Source: Burkholderia contaminans (lineage in GTDB: Bacteria; Pseudomonadota; Gammaproteobacteria; Burkholderiales; Burkholderiaceae). From it: DNA of 64,000 nucleotides. Every line of letters starts with the position of its first letter. Position 1 is the first letter of the stretch. Below the pieces are notes generated by a model that was not told where the DNA came from, did not search any database, and worked only from the letters and a program-made list of their open reading frames with translations. The stretch covers positions 930,001-994,000 of the forward strand of contig NZ_CP090641.1 of NCBI RefSeq assembly GCF_029633825.1, given 5' to 3'. Positions 30,893 to 40,218 of this stretch are shown here, piece after piece. A program made the translations under genes and the position numbers.

Positions 30893-30977
30893 GGGGTGAC
30901 AGTGCGCGGCAGCGGCAATCCCACCACACGCGCTGCGCGATATCGCGCAGCGCGGCCGCATCCTGCGGCGTTGCCTC

Positions 30978-31199
30978 TTACATCTGCGTGATGATCAGCC
31001 TGCCTGGCTCAATCGTGATCTGCGCCTTGCGGCCCGGAACAAAACCCGCATCGTTGACCAGCCACATTCCACCGATCTTCATGTACGGATAAATCGTCTC
31101 TGGCCTGGGTTCCATCGTTTTCGGGGAACCCCACATTTCCTGGATCGTTACGAAACGTTCCGTCTTCGGCGGTCGTGCTTTATGATTCGGCTTAGCCAT
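30978..31199 (-). CDS. SymE-like type I toxin family protein
   Basis: Protein of 73 residues. The C-terminal half, IGGMWLVNDAGFVPGRKAQI followed by GRLIITQ, carries the SymE pattern (G-W-L...AGF..G..v.v...G.LII), an AbrB-like fold recruited as an SOS-linked toxin in E. coli. AAGGAG lies seven bases before the ATG at 31199. SymE homologues are often found beside rhs loci, as here. A regulatory antisense RNA would be expected over 31150-31260 on the plus strand, but I cannot prove one. Confidence 0.75.
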   Translation of the reverse strand: MAKPNHKARPPKTERFVTIQEMWGSPKTMEPRPETIYPYMKIGGMWLVNDAGFVPGRKAQITIEPGRLIITQM

Positions 31200-31812
31200 G
31201 GACAACTCCTTGAAAGTTGGCTGTGGTTAGCGGGTCGTGAGTGTTGGTAGCACTTGCGGCCCGCGCTCGTTTACCACGGTGCTTTAATGATTCGGAATCC
31301 TCCTTTACTGTTGGTTCGATACTAACGAATTCGACAGGATATCAGCGTGCGCAACGCATCCCGTCGTACATGCGACGGAAACGCGATCATCATTATTTTG
31401 ACGTTGCCTATTAGACCATCATCGACGCGTATTAAGCTGAACGTTAGCCATTCGGTATAGGCACGCGACTCCGTCAGCCCTCGGAGTCATTGTGTGTGTC
31501 GATACCGATTGGGGGAGCGAATCACGGCTAGCACGATCTTTCTCATGGCAAGATTGATCAAAACGTGACGATTTGAAACGGTTCGATCACGATCGTGACT
31601 ATCACCGGGCTTTGACGATCCTTCTGAAGCGTAGGAAATTAGTGCCCCATACCCGTAAGAGATCGGTTTCGGGCTAGTCGACGCGCAGTGGTACAGGAAA
31701 TTACCTACTCACGTTTAGCGTTTTTCCGCTATCTAGATCAAGTATGCTGAGCGTCTCCATAGCGCATTCGGGGAGCGATAGCTTGGATACTTTTCATAAC
31801 CCAGATAGATAC
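31200..31812. other. Low-GC non-coding stretch
   Basis: 613 bases of lower GC than the chromosome average with stops in all frames. A hairpin GACTCCG-N8-CGGAGTC occurs near 31470. Probably decayed inserted DNA; I see no gene, tRNA or integrase relic. Confidence 0.5.
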
Positions 31813-32028
31813 ATGTCCGACTTGCGTCAGATTCTTTCGCAAGGGCGCAAGCGAATAGCCTTGCTAGTCGGCGCAGGGGCTCCGCTCGCAATCCGAGTTA
31901 ACGCCGATGGGAATCGGTTAAATAACAGCAGAATCATAATCCTCAAAAGAGAACAGATTCCCTCGTTCCCCTTAGGATTGACGGGTCATGAAAAAGCATC
32001 ACCGCCGAGTCTACGGGGACCTTCCTAA
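31813..32028 (+). pseudogene. N-terminal remnant of a SIR2-like protein
   Basis: A short frame whose first 30 codons read MSDLRQILSQGRKRIALLVG followed by AGAPLAIRVNADG. This is the start seen in SIR2-domain NADase proteins of prokaryotic defence systems (GAG-type nucleotide loop). Similarity fades after about residue 35 and the frame stops at 71, so the rest is lost or frameshifted. Low confidence as to family; clear as a fragment. Confidence 0.45.
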
Positions 32029-32064
32029 AACTGAAAACTTCGCGTTTCAAAGTAGATCAGCGCC

Positions 32065-32265
32065 TCGGATCATAATGCAGCCTGTGGATCGTGTGCTCGC
32101 CACGAGATCGTCGCACTAATGCGGTTACCAAACTCGTCGTATGCGTGCGCGAACCAGCTGTTCGACATGTGCTCCTTGACGACCTCTCCGCGCCCCGTAC
32201 ACCAGATTGGCCCAACTCTTCAGCAGCGCACTACGAGTGCGCCAGTGTGTACCAATCGGCACGGA
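32065..32265 (-). pseudogene. Degenerate rhs fragment
   Basis: About 200 bases align with the body of the intact rhs gene at 34815-35015 in the same orientation, including ATAATGCAGCC, CGGTTACCAAACTCGTCGTA and CGCGCCCCGTAC blocks, with many substitutions and small indels. It encodes the segment corresponding to the region around residue 870-930 of the Rhs protein. It is a relic of an older rhs copy. Confidence 0.65.
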
Positions 32266-32313
32266 CGGTTTACGGCTACAACAAAGTTCCGCCTGTGCGT
32301 CTCTTGTTCACGG

Positions 32314-32719
32314 TCAACTTGGAGTTTGAACAACGAGGAGCCTCTTCGTACTGGATAGCGTTACGTTTGGATCAGCCAACGAAGCACACAGATCAGTGAG
32401 CATATCCATCCTAATAGCGAAGACCTTCGGCCCCACTATTTTCACGCGACCCGAATCTGGCCGGAACATAGCGATTTTCTCCTGCTCCACCTCATCCAAA
32501 CCTGACCACAAAGAATCTGATAAAGCGTCCCAGTTTCAACTGTTGTTCAGCGGTAGATCTAGCGGGCATGCGCTACGGATCGCATCATAAAACTGATCTG
32601 CGGATGCAATTCCTGTTGGCAAAAAAAATGACAAGCCAGTCACTAAGGCCGCGTTGTTCAGTGATGCGCTTCGCGTCGGTCGAATCGGTCACATAAAGTC
32701 CCGATCTATTCAGAATCAT
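32314..32719 (-). pseudogene. Broken barstar-family immunity gene
   Basis: From an ATG at 32719 the frame reads MILNRSGLYVTDSTDAKRI and GLSDWLVIF, then slips at a run of eight A (32621-32628 on the plus strand). Removing one base restores LPTGIASADQFYDAIRSACP, and after one TGA at 32536-32538 the same frame continues NWDALSDSLWSGLDEVEQE to a stop at 32314. The F-D-A-I-R...NWDAL-D-L pattern is that of barstar inhibitors of barnase-type RNases. With a frameshift and a stop it should be inactive: an orphan immunity gene of a lost toxin. Confidence 0.65.
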
Positions 32720-32824
32720 GAATCATCCGATCCGCACAAAAACACGACTTCCCGCACCACCCCACTTCCTCATGCACAACAGAATCCATCAACTTTGCCA
32801 TCTCAAAATAAATTATCTAAATAA

Positions 32825-33256
32825 TCAAATATCAAAAAACCATTCAATAAATTCATTGAATCCATTCCATCTAGACTTCATATTTCCACCCAAAAACTCC
32901 CTCAGCGAATCCCCCAACCCAACATCAAAAACCTCACCGGTTTCCTTGTTATAGAAATACCCCCGCTCCCCAGGAAACGAATCCAGCGGAATATATGGCT
33001 CTGGAATTTTAAGAGTATCGCGAACCATCTTCAATCTGCCATCATAGTCAGAATTATTCAAAAACCAGCAGATTTGATATATCTCCCCGTTGCGCGACGT
33101 GAAGGTTGGGCCATCCTCTACGTGCAAATAGAATTGCGAAAAATCCGACGAAACATCGACCCCTATCCTTATGAGGGCATCCCTATATGTCGGCTCAACA
33201 TCATCAAACCACCAATTTTTACCCTGACAAAATGAAACAATTTTGCTTGACAGCAT
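32825..33256 (-). CDS. SUKH (SMI1/KNR4)-family immunity protein
   Basis: Protein of 143 residues beginning MLSSKIVSFCQGKNWWFDDV. Its C-terminal half has the SUKH layout: IPLDSFPGERGYFYNKETGE, then GDSLREFLGG and FNEFIEWFFDI. SUKH proteins neutralise nuclease toxins in polymorphic-toxin loci, and this gene follows the rhs stop by one base (TGATATG). GGAGG six bases ahead of the ATG decides the start; the frame runs on to 33340 inside rhs. Low GC compared with the rhs core indicates that the toxin tip and immunity gene were acquired together. Confidence 0.8.
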   Translation of the reverse strand: MLSSKIVSFCQGKNWWFDDVEPTYRDALIRIGVDVSSDFSQFYLHVEDGPTFTSRNGEIYQICWFLNNSDYDGRLKMVRDTLKIPEPYIPLDSFPGERGYFYNKETGEVFDVGLGDSLREFLGGNMKSRWNGFNEFIEWFFDI

Positions 33257-33257
33257 A

Positions 33258-36200
33258 TCAACCTCCACATCGGACAGCAGCTTTTCTTCGTTCCGTTTCA
33301 GCGGCAGCACGCTGCCTCCAATACTCCTCACGGTCCGCATTGAATGTATCTCTATTCACCGGATTCACTGGGTGCGGATTGGGCAAATAAGGATGCAGCG
33401 CCTTGCTACCATAATACCGTTGATGGGTGTCCGCTGACAATTCAAACAAGGAACCCAGTCCATCTTGGTTTGAATGATGCAGGTTGAGCTGTGAATACAC
33501 TCCATTTTTCACAACAAATGGACTTTTTCCACTTGCAGCCAAATCGAGATTCGTTAATGTCCCGCTTCGCGTGTTTACCGGCAAATCCCAATCAATCGCT
33601 TGTTGATAAACAGTATGAGTACTCCCGGACGGAGCATTAAACACTGACGGAGTGAAGAATCCTGTCAACCCCCAGGGATCAATCCAAGAGATCGGGTTCG
33701 GCGCGTATTGATAGAGGTTAATTCCGCCCCGCAACGAGATCGGGTCAGGGTTAATGAAGCGGCCAATGTCGGGATCATAGAACCGGAACGTGTTGTAGTG
33801 CAGTCCCGTCTCGCGGTCCAGATATTGCCCCTGGGAACGCAGATTCTGCGGTCTCGGTAAGTAAGTAGGTGTCGACGCAGTTGGCTGAACCTCGCCCCAC
33901 TCCGGCACCGACCGCTGCGGAGCCCGCGCGATCCACTCCTCCTGCACCGCGTTGCCCCACACCTTGTAACGAGCCTGCCAGACCAACTCGCCATCGGCGT
34001 TAGTCAGTTCCTCCGGCAACCCCGACACATCGTTGTGGAAATAGTAGACCGCATCCCGCGCATTGTCGTCGTTAGCCGCCGCCTTGCCCTGGTCGATCCG
34101 CGCCAGCGGCACATAGCTGTTGGACTCATACAAGTACGTCAGCGCTTCCTCACCCTGACGGTCGTGATACGTCTCCTGCACGAGCCGCATGCCGTCCCAC
34201 AGGAAATCCGTACTCGCATACCCCCCATTGAGCTTCCGAATCCGCCGACCGAACGCGTCGTATTCGAAATGCGTCGTCCCGACACCCAGCCGGTCCTTCG
34301 TCACGACGGTCTTCAACTGATTCCAGTCGTCGTACTCAAGCACCAACTCTTTGGCCGGCCCGTGCCCGCTCAACTTGCGAACCAGCCGCCCATAGACGTC
34401 GTATTCGAAGCGCTTGTCCTCGAACATCTTGAGCCGGTTGTGCTCAACGAAGCCCCCCGGGTGATCGCTCGACACCAGGTTCGCCGCCGCGTCCCAGCGA
34501 AACACCTCCGACGGCAATCCCGGCCCGGCAGCCTGTTCAATGCGCCCCGTCGGGTCATATCGGTAGCTCGTCGTGCCATAGCGCAGATCCCGCTTCTGGA
34601 TCACGTCTCCCACAGCGTCGTATTGCCACTGCTTCGCAAGCAGTTCGTCCGCCGCCCTGCCTCGCTGCGCAACGTGCCGAGCACGACGGCCCACCGCGTC
34701 ATACCCGAAGTGACTGGTCAGCTTGCCTTGCGTCCGCAGGACTTCCCGATGCAGATCATCGCGCTCGATGTCCGCAACTGCGACACCATCAACGCAAATC
34801 TGGTGCACATGGCCCGAACCGTAATGCAGCCAGTCGATCGTGCGCTCACCTGAAATCGTGGTGCTGACGCGGTTGCCAAGCTCATCGTAGGTATGCGCAA
34901 GCCAGCCCGTCGGCGTGTATTCCTCGAGCACCTCACCACGCGCCCCGTACTTCAGGCTGACCCGATTCTTCAGCAAAGGACCACGAGCAGCCAGCGTGTA
35001 CAACTCGGCCGACGCGATTCGGCTCGCCTTGTCGTACAGGTACTCACATCGCTCATGCGTGGCTTGCTTCGCCGTCAGTCGCCCGATCGCATCGCGCTCG
35101 TATCGCGTCTCGATCTTTCCATCCCGCACGACCGTGCCCTGGCCGCACACGTCGTATTCGTACGTACGCTTGTGGCCATCGAGCCCGATCTGCGCAGCCA
35201 CCAAATCGCGACGGTCATACTGGAAGCGATACGACTCGCGGTTTTCGTTGGTCAGGCTCGCAAGCCGGAACGCATCGTCGTACCCGAATCGCACGACGCG
35301 ATTAGCCGCATCGGTACGCGAAAGCAGCAGCCCGCGCGGATTGATCTCATACCGCGTGCTGCGCTGATTCGCATCGACAACCTCGACGAGACGCCCAGCC
35401 ACGTCATACCGGAACGTCTGACGAGCACCATCGGCCGTCCCGATCCCCGTGACCCGCCCCATCGCATCCGTTTCGTACACGGTCGACTGCCCGGCCGCAT
35501 CGGTCACACGCGCGAGCGCACCACGTGCGTCATACGCAAACCGCGTAACCTTGCCGGAACAATCGGTATACGATGTCAACTGCGCACGACCATTCCACTC
35601 GAGGAACTTGTACCCACCCCGCGCATCGCGAATCGTATGCACGAGCCCACGCTCGTCCCGGTGATACTCGGTCGCAAAACCCGCCGGATCGCGCGTCATC
35701 GTCAGATTGCCGCGATCGTCGTAGCGGTAAATCCAGCGCGAATTCGCCGGATCGGTTTCCGCAACAGGCAGGTCGTAGTACCCGTTCCACTCGGTCCGCT
35801 CGACCTGCCCAAGCGCATCGATGCGCTGCGTCTGACGCCCGCGCTCGTCATATTCGAAGCGCGTCGTGTTCCCGGCAGGATCGGTCGTGCTCACCAACTG
35901 CCGCTTCGCGTTCCACTCTAACCGCCACACGTGGCCTTCGGCATCCGTATGGCTCGTCGGCTGCTGATCCTCGTTCCACGTCCAGCGCGTCACGCGACCG
36001 ATCTGGTCGGTAATCGTCACCGCACGCTGCGCGAGATCCGCGTCGAACGTGTACGCCTCGCCGTCGTCGGTCCAATGGCGCACGACACGCGCATCGCGAC
36101 CGACACCCTGCCACGCATAGAAACACTGCAGGCCGCCACGCAGCGTGTGCTGGACCATCAGCCCATGCTCGTATGCGAAGCGTCGCCCGACATGACCGCT

Positions 36201-37607
36201 ACGATCGGTAACGGCCACCAGTTCGCCGGCGTTGCTGTACGCGTACCGAACCAACGTGTCGGGTTGTTCGCCATCGACACCACGGGTCAGCTCGATCGCG
36301 CCAATACGTTGCGGATGCAACTTGTCGTACGACAGGGTCAGCAAGCGACCGGCGCTATCGTGCAACCTTACGGGCCGCACGACCTCGTCATGCGCTTCTC
36401 GCTCGACCTCGATCCAGTTACCGTTGCGATCCTCGAGACGCCAGAGCTTGAGCGCTTCACTATCCGCGTCGGTACGAGCACGACCGAAATCGCGATACAC
36501 ACCGTCGACCGTCTCGACCACATAGTGGCCACCCTCGGTGCAGATCAGGTAAATGCCTTCCGGCACGCTGAAATGGCTCTCGCCGGGCGGCACGGCCGGG
36601 AACACGATATCGCGCCCCTGCTCGTCCCAGTACGTGATCGACGCAACCTCGCCATGTTCACGCGCGAGCCGCAACTCGACGCTGATCGGCACGCTCCACC
36701 CCGTCCCGAACAGGCTGTCGGCACGATCATCGAGGCTGCTATAGAAACGCTTCCAGACGATCGGCAGCGGCCCGGGCAGGACGAAGTCGGTATCGTCCGT
36801 GCCATCGAGCACCTTGCTGCCGGTAATGACGTTGACCGGATGCCCCGCCGAGGGCCTCGCCAGACTGCCCAGCCAGGTTCCGAACGCACCCGCCGCGAAA
36901 TTCATCGCGATACACGGCGCCTTGCTCTTCAGAAAGTCGCCCCAACTCATCTTCCCGCGGCCGCACACCGCGAGCGCGATACCGAGCGCCGCCCCCAGCC
37001 ACCCGAGCCGCGTGGCCGACTTCACATCCCGTACCCGCTGCGTGCCGCCACCGATGAAGACGTTGTCCGAGCCTTCGGCAATCGTCCCGTCGCAGGTCGT
37101 CTTGTCGCCGACCCGCGCGGCCGGTTGATCGTTGATATAAACGCTGCCCGACCCGTCGGCTATCATCTGCGGCCCGGGATGATCGGTACACGCAACGGTA
37201 TCGAGATCGCCCGGCTTCGCCGCCCGTGAGGCCGGCTTGTTGTTGATGTAGACGTTCCCCGACCCGCTTGCGATCTTGCCTTTGATCACGGGCGGCACGA
37301 TCGAATTGGCGAGCGACTTCGCGCCCTCGTCGATGGCGTCGTTCATGCCGCTCGCTTCCATCAACGCGCCCGAGCCGACCGCCACGCCCACGCCGATCGC
37401 AATCACGAGCGGCGTCGCCAACCCGGCCGTGCCGATTTCGAGCGCAGCGAGGCCGGCGAAGATCAGCCCCTCCATCGCCTCTGCCACCAATGCACCGACG
37501 ATGGCGCCACCGACCACGGACCCGACCGTGCCGACAAGCTCCCCCATCAACGTCGTGTGCTGGATCGGATCTTCGAAGCGAGCGGCCGCGAAGTTCTCCG
37601 CGCTCAC
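33258..37607 (-). CDS. Rhs polymorphic toxin with PAAR-like region and LHH nuclease tip
   Basis: T6SS-type Rhs protein of 1449 residues. Order: prePAAR motif AARFEDPIQH (residues 8-17); hydrophobic helices (about 20-90), the usual EagR-binding segment; PAAR-like repeats (about 105-190); Rhs/YD repeats (about 270-1280); the core motif ending PISWIDPWGL (about 1305-1314), which fits the PxxxxDPxGL self-cleavage site; then a 135-residue toxin. The toxin contains SQLNLHHSNQDG and an HPYLPNPHP region, typical of LHH nucleases of the HNH/endonuclease VII fold. The GTG start at 37607 overlaps the chaperone stop (GTGA). Low-GC codon use is limited to the toxin tip. Confidence 0.9.
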   Translation of the reverse strand: MSAENFAAARFEDPIQHTTLMGELVGTVGSVVGGAIVGALVAEAMEGLIFAGLAALEIGTAGLATPLVIAIGVGVAVGSGALMEASGMNDAIDEGAKSLANSIVPPVIKGKIASGSGNVYINNKPASRAAKPGDLDTVACTDHPGPQMIADGSGSVYINDQPAARVGDKTTCDGTIAEGSDNVFIGGGTQRVRDVKSATRLGWLGAALGIALAVCGRGKMSWGDFLKSKAPCIAMNFAAGAFGTWLGSLARPSAGHPVNVITGSKVLDGTDDTDFVLPGPLPIVWKRFYSSLDDRADSLFGTGWSVPISVELRLAREHGEVASITYWDEQGRDIVFPAVPPGESHFSVPEGIYLICTEGGHYVVETVDGVYRDFGRARTDADSEALKLWRLEDRNGNWIEVEREAHDEVVRPVRLHDSAGRLLTLSYDKLHPQRIGAIELTRGVDGEQPDTLVRYAYSNAGELVAVTDRSGHVGRRFAYEHGLMVQHTLRGGLQCFYAWQGVGRDARVVRHWTDDGEAYTFDADLAQRAVTITDQIGRVTRWTWNEDQQPTSHTDAEGHVWRLEWNAKRQLVSTTDPAGNTTRFEYDERGRQTQRIDALGQVERTEWNGYYDLPVAETDPANSRWIYRYDDRGNLTMTRDPAGFATEYHRDERGLVHTIRDARGGYKFLEWNGRAQLTSYTDCSGKVTRFAYDARGALARVTDAAGQSTVYETDAMGRVTGIGTADGARQTFRYDVAGRLVEVVDANQRSTRYEINPRGLLLSRTDAANRVVRFGYDDAFRLASLTNENRESYRFQYDRRDLVAAQIGLDGHKRTYEYDVCGQGTVVRDGKIETRYERDAIGRLTAKQATHERCEYLYDKASRIASAELYTLAARGPLLKNRVSLKYGARGEVLEEYTPTGWLAHTYDELGNRVSTTISGERTIDWLHYGSGHVHQICVDGVAVADIERDDLHREVLRTQGKLTSHFGYDAVGRRARHVAQRGRAADELLAKQWQYDAVGDVIQKRDLRYGTTSYRYDPTGRIEQAAGPGLPSEVFRWDAAANLVSSDHPGGFVEHNRLKMFEDKRFEYDVYGRLVRKLSGHGPAKELVLEYDDWNQLKTVVTKDRLGVGTTHFEYDAFGRRIRKLNGGYASTDFLWDGMRLVQETYHDRQGEEALTYLYESNSYVPLARIDQGKAAANDDNARDAVYYFHNDVSGLPEELTNADGELVWQARYKVWGNAVQEEWIARAPQRSVPEWGEVQPTASTPTYLPRPQNLRSQGQYLDRETGLHYNTFRFYDPDIGRFINPDPISLRGGINLYQYAPNPISWIDPWGLTGFFTPSVFNAPSGSTHTVYQQAIDWDLPVNTRSGTLTNLDLAASGKSPFVVKNGVYSQLNLHHSNQDGLGSLFELSADTHQRYYGSKALHPYLPNPHPVNPVNRDTFNADREEYWRQRAAAETERRKAAVRCGG

Positions 37608-38062
37608 GACGCGTCACCCGGCCCGAGCAGGGACGGCCGCGCCGCGCGCGGCTGGAAACTGGCGAGCATGCGTTCGGCGATCGCCTGCTGTTCTTCGGTC
37701 AGCGGCGCCGCGCTGGTCAACGTCATCACCAGCACGCGGCCGGCGTCATCCGACGGAAACATCGTCTGCACCTGATGCCAGAGCCGGCCATCCCGCTCGA
37801 GCGTGGAATCGATCTGAACGCCCGCACGGGAGCCGACCGTCACCGGCCGCCGCGCCTTCTCGTTCAGCATCCTGGCATCGCGCGACGCGACTTCCCATTC
37901 GCGCGCGACGAACGCGTCGAGGTTCTCCCCGTCGCGCAACCGCCCGCGGGCGATCACGAGATTGAGGCCGCCGGGGCCGGCGTTCATCATCAGGATGTTG
38001 ACGGTCCGATCGAGCGCCGCGTCCGGCAGTTCGAAGGTGCCTTCGTGGATTGCGTAGTGCAT
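37604..38062 (-). CDS. EagR/DcrB-type chaperone (DUF1795)
   Basis: Protein of 152 residues with the DUF1795 pattern: starts MHYAIHEGTFELPDAALDRT, then VNILMMNAGPGGLNLVIARG and later QVQTMFPSDDAGRVLVMTLTS. These chaperones bind the N-terminal membrane helices and prePAAR part of the neighbouring Rhs effector and load it on VgrG. Position between vgrG and rhs, with a four-base overlap with rhs and 17 bases after vgrG, fits exactly. Confidence 0.88.
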   Translation of the reverse strand: MHYAIHEGTFELPDAALDRTVNILMMNAGPGGLNLVIARGRLRDGENLDAFVAREWEVASRDARMLNEKARRPVTVGSRAGVQIDSTLERDGRLWHQVQTMFPSDDAGRVLVMTLTSAAPLTEEQQAIAERMLASFQPRAARPSLLGPGDAS

Positions 38063-38079
38063 GGCTGGTTTCGTTCGAG

Positions 38080-40218
38080 TTATTTGTTGAGGTCGATACG
38101 CGTGCCGTTGATCATCACGCCGTCGTCGGTCATCAGGATCACGGAGCCCTTGTGCTCGAGCCGGATGCCTTCCGGCGCGAGCGAGATCGAGCTGTCCATC
38201 ACCTTCAGCAGGATGCCGCGCTCGGCCATGTGAACCTGCGTGCCGCCGCCGCCATCCTTGGCCGGCGTCGTCACCTCGACGGTGGTCGCGGTCGTACTGC
38301 GCTTCTGGGCGATCGTCTCGGTCAGGTTGCCCTGCGGAATCTGCTTCTCTTCGCTCCCCGTCGCCACCAGCACAGTGCGCAGCGGCCCCAGCACCTTGTG
38401 CGTCTCGTTGTTCTCGACGACGGTGTTCATGTCCTTCTGCGCGTGCATGAAGAATTCCTGCATGCCGTTCGTGTCGGTCATGCGGATCTCGTTCGACCCC
38501 TGCCCCTTGTGCGTCTGGCTCTTGATCCCCATCGTCTGGCCGGCCGCACCGTGGTACGGGTTGCCCTGTTCGCCGTTGAACACGCGGCCGACGATCACCG
38601 GGTTATCCGGGTCACCCTGGTTGAACGCAACCAGCACTTCCTGCTTGATCCGCGGAATCGCGGCCGCGCCCCAGCCGTCGCCCGCCCATGGTTGCGATAC
38701 ACGCACCCACATCGAATCGGAGCCATCCTTCTTGCCGCGCCGGTCCCAAGGGAAATGCACCTTCACGGCGCTGCCGTTCGTGTAGATTTCCTCGCCCTTC
38801 GGCCCGACGACGATCGCCGACTGCGTGCCGTGAATCACCGGCTTCGGCGTGCCGCGCGGCGCACGGTACGGAATCTTCTTCGGCAGCAGCGCGAAGCTGT
38901 TGCGGTACGGCAGCTTCGCGCTGTGCTGTGTGTAGTCGTTCACTGCCTCGTGACGCACGTGCAGGATCACGTATTCCTGGTTGTTCTCGAGCACCGGATG
39001 ATTCGCCACCGTGACGGCGCCGGCCGTCGTCATGCGCCACGCATAGCCGCCGCCGGTATAGCGGTGGGCCTGCGCCTCCTCGGCTTCCATCGCATAACGC
39101 GCATAGCGGTTGCCGTCGTCGCCGTGGTCGTACAGCGACTGGTGCTCGAACCGCTCGGTCGCGTCGAGCCGCGCATGCTTGAGGTTCTGCGGCCCGGCCT
39201 CCACCAGCATCAGCGGCGACGACGGATTCTGGTGGTTGAAGTCGCGGAACGTGACCTTGCCGACGCCAAAGCGCCGGCCTTCGTGCAGCTGGTCGATGCC
39301 GCTGTCCTCGCTCGCCTCGGTGGCCGCGAACGGCACCGTCGCCAGCCCGTCGATCGGACGGAACAGCAGGTTCGAATCGCCAATCACCAGGAAGTGCTTG
39401 TCCTTCTCGTAGCGGTGCGTCCAGACCAGCCCCTCCTGCTCCATCAGCCGCGCGCAGAAGTTGTAGTAGCTCTCCTGGTACATCACGACGTACTCGAGCG
39501 GCTTCTGGGCCGTGCGGATATCGAACACGAAGTCGGAGAAGCCGTGCTCCTGGAAGATCTCGGTGAGGATGTCCTGCGCGGTCTTGTTCTGGAAGATCCG
39601 GCAGTCGGTCGAGCGCGTCAGGAACCAGAACCACGGCACCGCCGTCAGGTGATATTGCGTGACGTTGCCGGGGTTGCCGGCGCGGTCGAACGACGCGACA
39701 TAGCCGTCGAAGTAACGGTCGTTGTCGGCGGCGCCCGATGCGACGACGCGTTCGAGCGTCGACAGGCGCGCCTGCTGGTCGAACCGGATCTTGACCTGCT
39801 GGCCGATCAGGTCCTCGGGGCGCAGGTCGTGACGATGCGACAGCAGGTCGAGATGAATCTCCGGCAACCGGTTGACGTGCTCGTCGACGACGGCGGCGCT
39901 GACCAGCAGCACGTCCGGGCCGAGCGGCGTATCGAGCGTCACGTAGCGGTTGAGCTGGGTCAGGCGGGCGGGGTTGGCGGCGCCGTTGATCGCCTCGGCG
40001 ATCGCGCCGGGCGTCTTGTCCATCAGCGAGAAGCCTGTCTGCGCGAGCTGCATCGCGCGCTGGACGGTGTCGACGTGCCCGGCCAGGCCCGCGAGCGGCC
40101 CGAGGCTGCCGGCGACACTCGATGCAACCGGGCCGGCGAGACCGCCGAGCGCGCTCAACGAGCCGAGCGCACTACCTCCCATTCCTGTGGGAATACCCCC
40201 GTTCGGAGCGAAACTCAT
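38080..40218 (-). CDS. T6SS spike protein VgrG
   Basis: Spike protein of 712 residues. Residues about 85-500 carry the gp27/gp5-like core (LTQLNRYVTLDTPLGPDVLL, WFWFLTRSTDCRIFQNKTAQ, PWAGDGWGAAAIPRIKQEV) and the C-terminus a DUF2345-type beta region (AERGILLKVMDSSISLAPEG). No extra effector domain follows. An unusual Gly/Ala-rich N-terminal extension of about 85 residues precedes the core. AAGGA six bases before the ATG at 40218 supports this start; the frame extends to 40482 without a family match. It carries the Rhs effector to the T6SS tube; no other T6SS genes are in the window. Confidence 0.9.
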   Translation of the reverse strand: MSFAPNGGIPTGMGGSALGSLSALGGLAGPVASSVAGSLGPLAGLAGHVDTVQRAMQLAQTGFSLMDKTPGAIAEAINGAANPARLTQLNRYVTLDTPLGPDVLLVSAAVVDEHVNRLPEIHLDLLSHRHDLRPEDLIGQQVKIRFDQQARLSTLERVVASGAADNDRYFDGYVASFDRAGNPGNVTQYHLTAVPWFWFLTRSTDCRIFQNKTAQDILTEIFQEHGFSDFVFDIRTAQKPLEYVVMYQESYYNFCARLMEQEGLVWTHRYEKDKHFLVIGDSNLLFRPIDGLATVPFAATEASEDSGIDQLHEGRRFGVGKVTFRDFNHQNPSSPLMLVEAGPQNLKHARLDATERFEHQSLYDHGDDGNRYARYAMEAEEAQAHRYTGGGYAWRMTTAGAVTVANHPVLENNQEYVILHVRHEAVNDYTQHSAKLPYRNSFALLPKKIPYRAPRGTPKPVIHGTQSAIVVGPKGEEIYTNGSAVKVHFPWDRRGKKDGSDSMWVRVSQPWAGDGWGAAAIPRIKQEVLVAFNQGDPDNPVIVGRVFNGEQGNPYHGAAGQTMGIKSQTHKGQGSNEIRMTDTNGMQEFFMHAQKDMNTVVENNETHKVLGPLRTVLVATGSEEKQIPQGNLTETIAQKRSTTATTVEVTTPAKDGGGGTQVHMAERGILLKVMDSSISLAPEGIRLEHKGSVILMTDDGVMINGTRIDLNK

